Assembly: GCA_002294045.1 (NCBI GenBank)
Contig: DBEP01000027.1
Span: forward strand, 1-64,000
Direction of reading: 5' to 3'
From: Lachnoclostridium sp. UBA903
GTDB lineage: Bacteria; Bacillota; Clostridia; Lachnospirales; Lachnospiraceae
Length of the DNA stretch: 64,000 bases
Positions 8,276-18,603 of the stretch are shown in pieces. The notes below the pieces were generated by a model. That model had not been told where the DNA came from, made no database searches, and worked only from the letters and a program-made list of their open reading frames with translations. The position numbers and the translations under genes are program-made. How positions within the stretch are numbered: the first letter of the stretch is position 1; every line of letters starts with the position of its first letter.

Positions 8276-10000
8276 ATGAACAGAAACAAACCGAATGCAG
8301 CAGCTATTTTCCTGGTAATGATTCTGGTAATTTTATCTTTTACCGGCTGTGGAAAAAGTCAAAGCCAGGAAACCAACGGAAGTAAGGAAGGTACTTTCAA
8401 TGAGGGTACTAATCCTGAAAACGGCACAGGGAAAGGAGAAGGGAAAGAAACACTGACAATCGCATTACAGACTTACAGCTCTATTACAGACTATGATGAC
8501 AATTATCTGACCAGGAAATTAGAGGAAGAGTTAGGAATTAACATTGAATTCCATCTTCTGTCGGCCGCTCCGGAAGAGGTAAAAACACAGCTATCCTTAT
8601 TGATTGCCTCTAACAAGAATATGCCTGATGTAATCTGTACCGGTTCCATGACGGCAGAATCCATTCTGGAGTATGGCAGCCAGGGAGTGTTTATTCCTTT
8701 AAATGACTGGATTACGGATTCTGCAACGGCGCCGAATTTCAATGCTATCCAATCAGATGAAGATAAAGCGGCGATGATAAAAGCATCCACAAGTGCGGAC
8801 GGCAATATCTACGGTTTATGTACTTTTGAGCCGGAAACCTGGAATCTGACACCTTACAGAATGTATATCAATCAGGTCTGGCTGGATAAACTGAAACTTA
8901 GCATGCCAAAGACAACCGATGACTATTATAATGTTCTGAAAGCATTTGCAGACGGTGATCCGAATGGGAACGGTGCTAAGGATGAAATACCGGTATATGG
9001 TATTTCGGCAGGTACTTATGGGGAAAATGTTACAATTCCTCTTATGAACTCTTTTATTTATTATCCTGCTTCTCAGATAACAACGGCAGTCCTTACTCTG
9101 GATGAGACCGGAAAGCAGGTCATTGCACCGTTTATTCAGGATGAGTGGAAAGAAGGGCTCGTTTACCTGAACAAATTATGCGGGGAAGGATTATTGCCGG
9201 CGTCCGTATTTACGGATGACAAAACCCAGTTTATGTCCGTTTTAAATAATGAAGATGCAAATCTGGTAGGCTCCTTAAGTACAGGTTCCTTATCCAGATG
9301 GAATGATTATGATAAGAATACGAACGGACAGGAATATGTAATGGCGGCCCCTTTGCAGGGTCCCGGCGGGAAGGCTTATTCACCGTATTTACAATATAAT
9401 CCGACTCCCATATGGTTTATTACCTCCAGCTGCAAGAATCCCGAACTGGCATTGAAATTGGGAGACCTGTTCTACCGCAGCGATTTTTCCAATACCGCAA
9501 GATATGGGGAAGAAGGTGTTGACTGGACAACGGATGAAGAGGTAATTTCCAAGCCCCAATATTCCAATGCCTACATAGAGGCCGGTCTTTATGACAAGGT
9601 AACCTTATTAAAACTGAAAGATATATGGGGAGAAAATAATAATAAATTCTGGAGGAATATCAATCCCAGATACGCAAGCATTGACGATGGAAATACCTGG
9701 GCCAATGCGGCGGAATATAATCCTGTTGTAAAATCTTCTTCCTTTTATGCTGATAATTTTAAGTACAACTATTCCGCCCATCCTGAAAAAATACTGCCGT
9801 CCTTAACATATACCGGCGAAGAGGCGGAGGAACAGGCAGAGGCTATGGTGAATATTTCATCCTATGTAAGCCAGAGTACGGCCCAGTTTATTACAGGTGC
9901 AAGGCCGTTGAGTGAATGGGAGAATTATGTGAAAGATTTGGAAAACATGGGGTTGTCCGTGTGGACGGAAAATGCCCAGGCAGCATTCGAACGGGAATAA
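8276..10000 (+). CDS. ABC importer substrate-binding lipoprotein (LplA/YtcQ-like)
   Basis: A 574-residue exported lipoprotein. The signal peptide ends in the lipobox LSFTGC (Cys at about residue 25), followed by a Ser/Gly/Asn/Glu-rich linker. The mature part has the features of large CUT1 binding proteins (WLDKLKLSMPKTTDDYYNVL; DGDPNGNGAKDEIP). It should capture an oligosaccharide outside the membrane and pass it to the two permeases downstream (10129, 11090). ATG 8276 is favoured by GGAGGAG six bases upstream; an in-frame ATG at 8261 overlaps that site. The regulators on either side suggest rhamnogalacturonan oligosaccharides as ligands, but this is inference. Confidence 0.9.
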   Translation: MNRNKPNAAAIFLVMILVILSFTGCGKSQSQETNGSKEGTFNEGTNPENGTGKGEGKETLTIALQTYSSITDYDDNYLTRKLEEELGINIEFHLLSAAPEEVKTQLSLLIASNKNMPDVICTGSMTAESILEYGSQGVFIPLNDWITDSATAPNFNAIQSDEDKAAMIKASTSADGNIYGLCTFEPETWNLTPYRMYINQVWLDKLKLSMPKTTDDYYNVLKAFADGDPNGNGAKDEIPVYGISAGTYGENVTIPLMNSFIYYPASQITTAVLTLDETGKQVIAPFIQDEWKEGLVYLNKLCGEGLLPASVFTDDKTQFMSVLNNEDANLVGSLSTGSLSRWNDYDKNTNGQEYVMAAPLQGPGGKAYSPYLQYNPTPIWFITSSCKNPELALKLGDLFYRSDFSNTARYGEEGVDWTTDEEVISKPQYSNAYIEAGLYDKVTLLKLKDIWGENNNKFWRNINPRYASIDDGNTWANAAEYNPVVKSSSFYADNFKYNYSAHPEKILPSLTYTGEEAEEQAEAMVNISSYVSQSTAQFITGARPLSEWENYVKDLENMGLSVWTENAQAAFERE

Positions 10001-10087
10001 TAAATTATATTTAGATGATTGAAAGAAAATTTAATGAATGAAAGGATGCCACTAAACAATTCTTTCAACCATTTTTATTTGTGGCAG

Positions 10088-10113
10088 TAACAGGTCTGCC
10101 TGCAGACCTGTTA
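10088..10113 (+). other. 12-bp-arm palindrome between binding-protein and permease genes
   Basis: 10088-10099 and 10102-10113 are perfect reverse complements with two bases between. No T-tract follows. In RNA this strong stem could act as a 3' stabiliser for the binding-protein message or reduce read-through into the permeases. It argues against a permease start upstream of 10129. Confidence 0.65.
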
Positions 10114-10128
10114 TGCAAGGTTGTAAAA

Positions 10129-11079
10129 ATGAATATTAAGTTAAAACAGAAAATGACTGTCCATAAAATAAATTTGAAAAAGAAAATCCTTGCAAGATGG
10201 CAAATCTATCTTTTATTAGTATTTCCGTTGGTATATATTATTATATTTGCGTATCTGCCGATGACAGGATTGGTGATAGCTTTTAAGGATTACAGTATAA
10301 CCCGGGATATCTTTGAAAGTAAGTGGGTGGGATTAGAGAATTTCAACAAGTTTTTTCATTCATACAAGTTTTGGCAGGTATTAAAAAATACATTAATAAT
10401 TTCCTTTTATAGTCTGCTGGTTTCGTTTCCGATTCCCGTAATATTTGCATTAATCCTAAATGCTTTTCCGATGAAACGGTATGCGAAGTCAATTCAAACG
10501 GTAACCTATGTGCCGCATTTCATATCTACGGTTATTATGGTTGGATTAATTGCACAGTTATTAAATTATCGGACGGGTATTTACGGAAGTCTTTATTCTT
10601 TTATAACGGGAGGAACGGCGCCGAATATCCTGGCCAGCGGCCCGTTATTTAAACATATCTACGTGTGGTCGGGGGTATGGCAGAACACGGGATACAATGC
10701 AATCATTTATATAGCTGCTCTGGCCGGTATTGATCCCTGCCTGCATGAAGCGGCAATGATTGACGGTGCAAGCAGATTTCAGAGAATCCGGTATGTTGAT
10801 TTTCCGGGAATACTTCCTACCGCAACAATATTGCTGATATTAGCCGCCGGAAATGTGATGAATATCGGTTATGAAAAGGTACTGCTTATGCAGAACGACT
10901 TGAATATAAACTACAGCGAAATCATATCAACGTATGTTTATAAAGTGGGTTTAGCCAGTGGTATTACGGATTTTTCCTTATCGACGGCCATAAGTTTGTT
11001 CAATTCCGTCATAAATTTCCTGCTTCTGGTAAGTGTCAACTGGCTTTCCAAGAAAATAAGCGGCTCAGGAATCTTCTAG
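10129..11079 (+). CDS. ABC importer permease (LplB/YteP-like)
   Basis: A 316-residue CUT1 permease with about six transmembrane segments. The first, WQIYLLLVFPLVYIIIFAYL, is followed by the PMTGLVIAFKDY signature of the LplB type. The EAA loop that contacts the ATPase reads EAAMIDGAS (about residues 206-214). It forms the pore with the partner at 11090. ATG 10129 has a weak AAGG site; an in-frame GTG at 10081 would translate through the palindrome and is disfavoured. No ATPase gene lies nearby. Confidence 0.9.
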   Translation: MNIKLKQKMTVHKINLKKKILARWQIYLLLVFPLVYIIIFAYLPMTGLVIAFKDYSITRDIFESKWVGLENFNKFFHSYKFWQVLKNTLIISFYSLLVSFPIPVIFALILNAFPMKRYAKSIQTVTYVPHFISTVIMVGLIAQLLNYRTGIYGSLYSFITGGTAPNILASGPLFKHIYVWSGVWQNTGYNAIIYIAALAGIDPCLHEAAMIDGASRFQRIRYVDFPGILPTATILLILAAGNVMNIGYEKVLLMQNDLNINYSEIISTYVYKVGLASGITDFSLSTAISLFNSVINFLLLVSVNWLSKKISGSGIF

Positions 11080-11089
11080 GAGGTACGGA

Positions 11090-12004
11090 ATGATGAGTAA
11101 AAGAAGGAAATTACATAAGTTCGGTAATTTGCATTACAAGGATAAAATGTTTTATATAATATCCGGAATTATTTTGACTGTATTTTTTATATTGGTGCTA
11201 TATCCGTGTATCTTTGTTGTGTCGGCGTCGTTTTCTTCGGGAACGGCCGTCCAGTCCGGTAAGGTATTCCTGTTTCCGGTGGAATTCAATCTGAACGGTT
11301 ATGAAACAGTGTTTAAGACTACCAGTATCCGGACCGGATTTTTTAATTCCGTATTTTATACGGCCGCAGGAACTATTATAAATATAGTAATAACCATGAT
11401 TGCGGCTTATGCGTTGTCAAGACGTGATTTGGCAGGCAGAAACGGTATCATGCTGTTTTTTACTTTCACCATGTTTTTTAACGGAGGTATCATAACCAAT
11501 TATCTGTTAATAGTTAAGCTTGGAATAATCAACACGAGATGGGCCCTGCTGCTTCCCGGAGCTTTAAGTGTATATAATATGATAGTTGCAAGAACCTTTA
11601 TACAGAATAATATACCGGTGGAATTATTAGAAGCATCCCAAATCGACGGATGCAGTGATATCCGTTATTTTACGGATGTGGTGCTCCCGCTGTCAAAGGC
11701 TGTTATTGCCGTACTGGTGCTGTTCTATGGAGTAGCCCATTGGAATACATATTTTAACGCAATGATTTACTTAAGCGACAGAAGCCTGTTTCCTCTGACA
11801 ATTTTCCTGAAAGAAATATTAATTGCCGGGCAGATTGACCCGGCTACCGTCCAGGACCCGGAATTACAGGAAAAAATATCGCAGATAGCCGGTGTTATCA
11901 AGTATGCGTTAATCGTTGTCAGCATGATACCCGTATTGCTGATTTATCCTTTTATCCAGAAGCATTTTGTCAAAGGGGTTACCATAGGAGCTATTAAGGG
12001 ATAA
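11090..12004 (+). CDS. ABC importer permease (LplC/YtcP-like)
   Basis: A 304-residue MalG-type partner permease with about six transmembrane helices. The EAA loop is EASQIDGCSD, and the C-terminus IQKHFVKGVTIGAIKG is typical of this family. AGGAGGT overlaps the stop of the preceding permease and lies five bases before the ATG, so the two are translated together. It completes the importer begun at 8276. Transcription ends at the hairpin at 12067. Confidence 0.92.
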   Translation: MMSKRRKLHKFGNLHYKDKMFYIISGIILTVFFILVLYPCIFVVSASFSSGTAVQSGKVFLFPVEFNLNGYETVFKTTSIRTGFFNSVFYTAAGTIINIVITMIAAYALSRRDLAGRNGIMLFFTFTMFFNGGIITNYLLIVKLGIINTRWALLLPGALSVYNMIVARTFIQNNIPVELLEASQIDGCSDIRYFTDVVLPLSKAVIAVLVLFYGVAHWNTYFNAMIYLSDRSLFPLTIFLKEILIAGQIDPATVQDPELQEKISQIAGVIKYALIVVSMIPVLLIYPFIQKHFVKGVTIGAIKG

Positions 12005-12066
12005 TAAAAGGGGTTTGCCCGTAACGGGAAAAGAAGTTAGTTATAAATAACGGCAGAAATATATGG

Positions 12067-12145
12067 GGCTGCTGCAAAAACCAGGAAATTGTAACCGTAT
12101 TCCAGACATAAGTTCAGTAAACCGGCTTTTTGCAGCAGCCTTTTT
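12067..12145. terminator. Bidirectional terminator with a GGCTGCTGCAAAAA stem
   Basis: A 14-bp perfect stem (12067-12080 with 12127-12140), a long loop, then TTTTT; the A-run gives a T-tract on the minus strand too. It lies between the convergent genes ending at 12004 and 12179. A near-identical stem occurs at 51437-51506. Confidence 0.8.
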
Positions 12146-12178
12146 GGCAATAAAGTCCTTAATATTATCAGCCATGGG

Positions 12179-14293
12179 CTATTTGTTTTCCATTACGGCC
12201 TTTTTATATATACCTGGCGTAACTCCGAATCTGTCTTTAAATTTTGAAGAAAAATAAGAAGGAGTATTATAACCCAGCTTATTGGCAATATCTATAATAC
12301 TTAAATCCGTGTTATCTTTCAGTAATTCTGATGCCTTGATTAATTTTTTTTCGGTTACATAATCAGAAAAATTAATACCCACATTATCTTTAAAGAGGCG
12401 GCTTAAATGTGCCGGAGTAATGTGAAATTCTTCTGCCGTGGAGGACAGGGTAACATTTTTAATATTGCGGTCAATATATTGCAGAATATTTTCGATATTT
12501 TTCTTACTGGTGGCCGTACTGCCGGAAAAAATTCCGTTTTTGTATGTATTTACACATGTTTCAATAAAGGAAATGCATTCTTCCAGATTCTTAAAACGGT
12601 TTAATTGTTCCGTAATCGGCACATTGCTTAATTCATAATTAACCGGTTTTTTTATAAAATAATCTTTTATAGCACTAAAAACTAAATTAAAAAAGTCTGT
12701 TGCCTGGCTATAGGAATAACCGCTGCTGCGGATAACGGCTAAGGTTTTGTTCAAATAGCCGGTTAAATGCTCCGGATTAAGCTCATTTAAATAACCGGTT
12801 ACGGTTTCTATTACTTTTAAATCCACTGCCCTGGGATTATCCTCTCTCTTTTCTAATTCCTCAAGTGAGAAAATATTGGAGTAGTTATAAATAAAGGAAT
12901 ATTTCATAAGGTCAATCAGACGTTTATATGCGTCGGATGCGTGTTCTGCATCGGTAAACGGCCCGGCATAAAAAAGGTTAAAGGTACACTTCGTATATTT
13001 TTTTAAATCTTCGGAAAGCTGAAAGGTTAATTCTTTAAAATTATAACTATCATTATAATTAACAATACAGGAAATGTATCCTTTTAATTGCAGCGAAATA
13101 AGATTAGGTAATGTTAAGGGGTTAAATAATTTCTTAGCGACCTCCCGGAACTCCTCATATAAAAAAGTTTTTTGCTTTTCCGACAGGTCGGACAGGTATA
13201 TAATATCAGGTTCTATAATAAGAACCGAATAATAGGGAAATTGCTTTTCCAGAGACAGATATTTTTGAATTACCAGGGCTGCTCCTTTTGGGTGGTTTGT
13301 TTTCATTAATTCATCTGCATACTGGGCGGAAATTTGTTTCCTGTTGATGTTAATCTGCCGGTTCTTAAATAACAAAATCAGTTTTAGAAGGAAGGTTAAT
13401 ATTACAATTATAAAAGACAAAACATACGAAATGAAATAGCTTTTATTGTAGGTAAGGCGGCCTGCAAAGGAAACTGCCGGTTCATAGTACAAGTATACCA
13501 AATCACCCCTGGAAGAAGGAATGTAATAATAAGTATAAGTAAGGGAGGGCAGCTTCTTTTTCCGTATCTTTTTATCAGGGCTGTTCCTGACCATATCCAA
13601 TACAAGCTCATCGGAAAGGGTATTGGCGCCTTCCACATAGGATACCCTGCTGCCATGCAGAATAAGAAAGGTTCCTGCCGGATTATAATCTGTTACGCCG
13701 GAATGAAAAAATTTATCCGGATTGCTCAGATAGAGCAGGGCGAAGCCAAGATAGGAGCCTTCCTGCCATTTATTAGGATTCAATACGGGGTAGACATAGG
13801 CGATGTCTTTGTCGGCGGTGATGTAAAAGCTGGGTTTTGTAATATTGCCCATAGTCAGTAAGCTTTTTATATGATCAAAATTTGTTGTTAAGCTTTCCAT
13901 GGAATAACCGTTATGCCGGGCGGAAACAACCGCATTATCCCCAACCCGGTATAATATAATATTCGAAATATAATCATTTAATTTTATACTGTCAATCAGC
14001 GAGAGACGGATGGAAGTAAAAAAATCAGAAGTGTTTTCTTTTTTTTCATAAAACAGTGAAAAAGAACTGGCACGCAGATACTTCTCCAAATTGTTATAAA
14101 GATAATTGTGAAGATGATTTTCGATTTTTGCATCATTTGCTTCGCAGCTGCCGGCCACAAAGCTTTGTATGCCGGAATTGATTTCCCTTTCAGCCAGATA
14201 GCCGAATAACAAAGTGATGGCTGCAACTGCCGTTAAGAAACCCAGGGTCATAATTAAGTTATTTATTTTTGGATTTTTTATTTTTTTTAACAT
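12179..14293 (-). CDS. Membrane-anchored AraC-family regulator (YesS/YtdP-like)
   Basis: A 704-residue regulator with a transmembrane segment at about residues 12-30, an extracellular sensor region, and a second transmembrane segment (SYVLSFIIVILTFLLKLILL) near 290-310. The C-terminal AraC domain (about 600-700) contains VTLSSTAEEFHITPAHLSRL and DIANKLGYNTPSYFSSKFK. It is transcribed away from the large binding-protein gene at 14607, with a shared 313-base intergenic region, so it probably controls the 14607-27716 operon in response to an extracellular sugar. It converges on the importer at 8276-12004. Confidence 0.87.
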   Translation of the reverse strand: MLKKIKNPKINNLIMTLGFLTAVAAITLLFGYLAEREINSGIQSFVAGSCEANDAKIENHLHNYLYNNLEKYLRASSFSLFYEKKENTSDFFTSIRLSLIDSIKLNDYISNIILYRVGDNAVVSARHNGYSMESLTTNFDHIKSLLTMGNITKPSFYITADKDIAYVYPVLNPNKWQEGSYLGFALLYLSNPDKFFHSGVTDYNPAGTFLILHGSRVSYVEGANTLSDELVLDMVRNSPDKKIRKKKLPSLTYTYYYIPSSRGDLVYLYYEPAVSFAGRLTYNKSYFISYVLSFIIVILTFLLKLILLFKNRQININRKQISAQYADELMKTNHPKGAALVIQKYLSLEKQFPYYSVLIIEPDIIYLSDLSEKQKTFLYEEFREVAKKLFNPLTLPNLISLQLKGYISCIVNYNDSYNFKELTFQLSEDLKKYTKCTFNLFYAGPFTDAEHASDAYKRLIDLMKYSFIYNYSNIFSLEELEKREDNPRAVDLKVIETVTGYLNELNPEHLTGYLNKTLAVIRSSGYSYSQATDFFNLVFSAIKDYFIKKPVNYELSNVPITEQLNRFKNLEECISFIETCVNTYKNGIFSGSTATSKKNIENILQYIDRNIKNVTLSSTAEEFHITPAHLSRLFKDNVGINFSDYVTEKKLIKASELLKDNTDLSIIDIANKLGYNTPSYFSSKFKDRFGVTPGIYKKAVMENK

Positions 14294-14606
14294 GTTGCAA
14301 GCATCTCCTTTACCATAAATATATGTTGTTTATGTTGTATAAAAACGGCTTTTTATACCAATATCAAATAATTTATATGTCATATCAAAAAATTAATATT
14401 CTGACATGGTTCACTGCTGTAAAATCGTGTATTTATTTATAAAGAAATCAAAATAGTAATGGGATTATCAAATTAATGATACTGTTAAATAATACCATTC
14501 TGTGTTATTAATAAATTAAATCATATGGGCATAAATGTCAAATAAAACTTTGGCATATAGCATGATTTATACAAAATATACAAACATATAAAACGGGAGG
14601 TAAATT
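14294..14606. other. Divergent intergenic region (313 bp), no clear motif
   Basis: A very AT-rich region between the AraC regulator and the 14607 operon. I found no promoter pair with both boxes close to consensus and no strong palindrome. It must hold both promoters and an AraC binding site. The start at 14607 has a good GGGAGG site. Confidence 0.5.
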
Positions 14607-17570
14607 ATGTTCTTAAAAAAAAGTCTTAATTACCCCAAACGGAGGATAACAGATAAAATTTCAGCACTCTTTATTACGTCGGCGCTTGTCTGCGGCTGTT
14701 TTTCCTTTATTGTCCCGGGAGCAGAGCAGGACGGTAATGCGGGGGTTCCTTTAAAGGATAAGTATACGGCTTTTGAGGGCCGGGATATTAACGGGGAGTT
14801 TATTCATTCCGATGAAGTGCCTTATTACAGCACTTATCTGGAAAAAATAGCTGACGGTAAGAAAAATGTAACCGGAAGCATTGAAATTTTAACGGAACCT
14901 GTTAAAAACAGCAGCGGTTCTTTTGTCCTGTTAACGGATTACGAGGGCAGGCGGGCGTTTTTGTGGACGAAAGCTCTGGATTATATTGAATTTAATGTAA
15001 ATATGCCGGAGGATGGCCTGTTCCAGATGGAAATGGATTATTACCTGCCCGCCGGCTCTTCTTCAGCGGGTAAACGTTCTATTGTTATTGACGGGGAATA
15101 CCCTTTTCTGGAGGCGGGTGATTTGGTTTTTTACCGGTATTTTAAAGATAAAAATGAACCGGTAGTTAACAGCCTGGGTGATGAAACAAGACCTTCACAA
15201 ATAGAAATACCGGGGTGGAGAAGCCAGAAATTCATGAATTCTTCCGGCCTTGTCATGGAGCCTTTCCGGTTTTATCTGAATAAAGGCAGCCATGTTATCC
15301 GGATGTATTATATACAGGGAGATATGGCAGTATCCGGTATCCGTCTTCTTGCTCCCGAAGTCCTGTTATCCTATGAAGAGGTAAAGGCAGGTTACGAAGC
15401 AAAGCAATATAAAGCAGCAGTAAGCACCCTGGATATCCAGGCGGAATCTGCGGCAACAGAGAAAAATGACCCGACCCTGCGGCGTGAGAATGACGGGGAC
15501 CCACTGGCGGTCCCCCATTCGGCTTCGGAGAGGCTTTTGAATATCATGGGCGCTTACCGCTGGAGAAACGGCAATCAGAAGATAACCTGGCAGCTTACCG
15601 TTCCGGAAGATGGTTTGTATAAAATTGGATTAAGGGTAAAGCAGAAGTGGCAGGACGGAATCCCGTCCTACCGGCAGCTTGAAATTGACGGAAAGGTTCC
15701 GTTTAAGGAGCTGTTATCCTATCAATTCAATTATTCCGGAAACTGGGGTATGGAAACATTAAGTGATGAAAAGGGTAACCCATATGAAATTTATTTGACG
15801 AAAGGGCACCATACCTTATCCATGACGGTTAAGTATGGGCCCATGGTCCCGATTATCGAATCTATTAACTCGGATATACAAGTATTATCCGATATTCTGC
15901 TGAATATAACATTAATTGCAGGAAGTGATCCGGACCCCAATTATGATTACGGTTTCTTTAACAAGATTCCGGATATGAAAAGTGATATGGAACAGTTAGC
16001 GGAAAGTATGCAATGGAAATATGATGAGTTAAAAAAAATGTCGGAAAAACTTCCGGCCATGGCTAATAATTTCCTCACAATTAAAGCACAGCTGACGGCA
16101 ATGATTGAGGACCCGTACAGCATTGCCAGAAAAACCGGTGATCTGGAAAGCTCCCAGGAGAACTTAAGCAACTGGTACCTGGAACTTCAGAAATCGCCTC
16201 TTGCCATTGATTATTTCAGAATCGGTCCGGCAGCCGGTAAATGGCAGGACGAAAAATCTAATATTTTCCAGAGAATTGGCGCCACGTGTAAGAATTTTGC
16301 CGCTTCCTTTTCAAAGGATTATGATAATGTGGGAAGTGTTTTAACGGAGGATGTGAAGATAAATAATACGATTACCGTATGGATTGCCAGGGGTACCGAG
16401 TGGGCCGAAGTGATAAAAGAAATGGCCGATGAGGAATTTACACCGGTTACCGGTATTGCCCTGAATGTAAATGTGGTTCCGGCGGGGCAGCTGGGAGCGG
16501 GCTCAGCCAATGCGCTTATGCTTTCCATAACCTCCGGGAAAGCTCCGGATGTGGCTCTTGGCCTGGATGTTACGTCGCCTGTGGAATTTGCCATAAGGGA
16601 TGCCGTATATGATTTATCCGAAATGCAGGACTTTGAGGAAGTAAAAGGCCGTTTTGTAAAGGCTGCCTTAACTCCCTATGAGTATGGGGGAGGAACTTAT
16701 GCCATTCCGGAAACAATGGATTTTAACGTTATGTTTTACCGGAAAGATATACTTGGAAAATTTAATATCCGGTTACCGGATACCAGACAGCAATTATATG
16801 ATTATGTATTGCCCGCATTATACCAGAATGGCATGCAGTTTTATTTCGGAAGGGATTTCACCCAGTTTCTTTTCCAAAACGGCGGTGAATTTTATTCGGA
16901 GGACGGTATGAAGTCTGCTCTGGATACACCGGAGGCTTATCAGGCTTTTAAGGAATATACGGAGCTGTTCACCAATTACGGCGTGCCTGAGGTAGCTAAT
17001 TTCTACCAGTATATGAGAAACGGCAGCATGCCCCTTGGAATCGGCAATTTTGCCACCTATATGCAGCTGTCCGTTGCAGCACCGGAATTATCCGGTAAAT
17101 GGGGAATTGCCCCTTTGCCGGGGGTGGAAAGGGAGGACGGAACCATAGACAGAACCGCAGGCGCCATAACAGCCCAGGGGGATGTTATCATGAAGCAGAG
17201 CGGTTCACCGGAGGATTCCTGGGAATTTTTAAAATGGTGGTCCGAAGCAGAGACCCAAACCAAATTTGCCGGGGAGGTGGAAGCTCTTATGGGGGCGGAA
17301 GCCAGATGGAATACTGCCAACAAGGAAGCTTTCCTGAATTTATCCTGGTATAAGGAGGATATTGAAGTGATTGAGGAGCAGTGGAAATGGGCGAAAGAGA
17401 CTCCGACCGTATTAGGGGGATATTTTACTTCCAGACACCTGACAAATGCATGGACCACGGTTGTCGTAAGCGGCGGTGATGTCAGGGATGCCCTGGAAAA
17501 GGCGGTAAAGGATATTAACCGTGAGCTCCGCATGAAGCAGGAGGAATACGGAATCATAGAAAGAGAATAA
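14607..17570 (+). CDS. Large ABC substrate-binding protein with N-terminal carbohydrate-binding-like modules
   Basis: A 987-residue exported protein, about twice the usual size. After a signal peptide (hydrophobic at about residues 20-38, with Cys in LVCGC that is not a perfect lipobox), two similar beta-rich regions follow at about 60-250 and 265-425. Both share the pattern 'NMPEDGLFQME' / 'TVPEDGLYKIG' with 'RSIVIDGEYPF' / 'RQLEIDGKVPF', like CBM35-type jelly rolls. A helical linker with coiled-coil character (about 445-560) leads to a complete CUT1 binding protein at about 585-987 (ITVWIARGTEWAEVIKEM). The modules may hold polymeric substrate near the importer. It is first in the operon with permeases 17584 and 18604. 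Confidence 0.85.
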   Translation: MFLKKSLNYPKRRITDKISALFITSALVCGCFSFIVPGAEQDGNAGVPLKDKYTAFEGRDINGEFIHSDEVPYYSTYLEKIADGKKNVTGSIEILTEPVKNSSGSFVLLTDYEGRRAFLWTKALDYIEFNVNMPEDGLFQMEMDYYLPAGSSSAGKRSIVIDGEYPFLEAGDLVFYRYFKDKNEPVVNSLGDETRPSQIEIPGWRSQKFMNSSGLVMEPFRFYLNKGSHVIRMYYIQGDMAVSGIRLLAPEVLLSYEEVKAGYEAKQYKAAVSTLDIQAESAATEKNDPTLRRENDGDPLAVPHSASERLLNIMGAYRWRNGNQKITWQLTVPEDGLYKIGLRVKQKWQDGIPSYRQLEIDGKVPFKELLSYQFNYSGNWGMETLSDEKGNPYEIYLTKGHHTLSMTVKYGPMVPIIESINSDIQVLSDILLNITLIAGSDPDPNYDYGFFNKIPDMKSDMEQLAESMQWKYDELKKMSEKLPAMANNFLTIKAQLTAMIEDPYSIARKTGDLESSQENLSNWYLELQKSPLAIDYFRIGPAAGKWQDEKSNIFQRIGATCKNFAASFSKDYDNVGSVLTEDVKINNTITVWIARGTEWAEVIKEMADEEFTPVTGIALNVNVVPAGQLGAGSANALMLSITSGKAPDVALGLDVTSPVEFAIRDAVYDLSEMQDFEEVKGRFVKAALTPYEYGGGTYAIPETMDFNVMFYRKDILGKFNIRLPDTRQQLYDYVLPALYQNGMQFYFGRDFTQFLFQNGGEFYSEDGMKSALDTPEAYQAFKEYTELFTNYGVPEVANFYQYMRNGSMPLGIGNFATYMQLSVAAPELSGKWGIAPLPGVEREDGTIDRTAGAITAQGDVIMKQSGSPEDSWEFLKWWSEAETQTKFAGEVEALMGAEARWNTANKEAFLNLSWYKEDIEVIEEQWKWAKETPTVLGGYFTSRHLTNAWTTVVVSGGDVRDALEKAVKDINRELRMKQEEYGIIERE

Positions 17571-17583
17571 TGGTTGGGAGGAA

Positions 17584-18582
17584 ATGCGGGTTTTGAGAGC
17601 CTGCAAGGCTAATATGGATAATGAGATGTCAGCAAATCCGGCACAGGTAATTAATAAATTGAACAAAGGGCCTGAAAAATCACAAAAATTCAGCCGCATC
17701 AAGCGGTTTATAAAAAAGCATTGGATCGGTTATGTATTTTTACTGCCGTTTCTGGTGTTGTTTTCCGTCTTTGTGGTGGTACCCGTAGGTTATGCCATAG
17801 TGTTAAGCTTTACCGATTATAATATGCTGCAACCTGCGGAATTCATAGGTTTAAACAATTATAAACTCTTATTTCTGGATGATGAGGTATTTTTAACGGC
17901 TATCGGCAATACTTTGGTTTTTGCATTAATTACCGGGCCAATCGGATATTTGCTGTCATTCTTTGCAGCCTGGGTGATTAACCAGCTGAAATTCAAGAGG
18001 GGATTTGCCCTGGCATTTTATGCGCCGTCCATTACCAGCGGGGTTGCAATGAGCTATGTGTGGCTGGTTATATTTTCAAGTGACCGGTACGGATATCTAA
18101 ATAACCTGTTTCTCAATCTTGGACTTATCGACGAACCGGTATTATGGAATACGGACCCGGCCTATATTATGAATGTCATTATTATTATTTCCCTCTGGAT
18201 GAGCATGGGCACCGGTTTTCTGGTATTTCTGGCAGGACTTCAGAATATTTCCCCGGCCTATTATGAGGCGGGGGCCATTGACGGAGTAAAGAATAAGCCC
18301 CAGGAATTAATTTATCTGACTCTGCCCCTGATGAAACCCCAGCTATTATTCGGAGCCATAAACTCTATTGTGGGTTCCTTTGGCGTATTTGATATTGCGG
18401 TTTCCGTTGCCGGTATGCCAAGTCCCAACTATGCGGGCCATACCATTGTAGCCCATCTGTACGATTACGCCTTTATCCGGTTTCAGATGGGATATGCGTC
18501 CGCAGTTGCGGTGGTTTTGTTTGTCATAACGTTTGTACTGGGGAAGATAGTTATGAAGCTGCTGTCGTCCCAGGGAGAATAA
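17584..18582 (+). CDS. ABC importer permease (MalF/YesP-like)
   Basis: A 332-residue CUT1 permease. The first transmembrane segment is WIGYVFLLPFLVLFSVFVVV, and the EAA loop is EAGAIDGVKN, with Gly for the second Ala. ATG 17584 lies only two bases after GGGAGG, so initiation at the in-frame ATG at 17614 is also possible. It is 13 bases after the binding-protein gene and pairs with the permease at 18604. Confidence 0.9.
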   Translation: MRVLRACKANMDNEMSANPAQVINKLNKGPEKSQKFSRIKRFIKKHWIGYVFLLPFLVLFSVFVVVPVGYAIVLSFTDYNMLQPAEFIGLNNYKLLFLDDEVFLTAIGNTLVFALITGPIGYLLSFFAAWVINQLKFKRGFALAFYAPSITSGVAMSYVWLVIFSSDRYGYLNNLFLNLGLIDEPVLWNTDPAYIMNVIIIISLWMSMGTGFLVFLAGLQNISPAYYEAGAIDGVKNKPQELIYLTLPLMKPQLLFGAINSIVGSFGVFDIAVSVAGMPSPNYAGHTIVAHLYDYAFIRFQMGYASAVAVVLFVITFVLGKIVMKLLSSQGE

Positions 18583-18603
18583 GGATGTGGGGAGGTCACC
18601 TGT

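Noticed and set aside
10081..10128. Upstream GTG extension of the permease at 10129
   Set aside because: Translation would pass through a perfect palindrome and no ribosome-binding site precedes the GTG.
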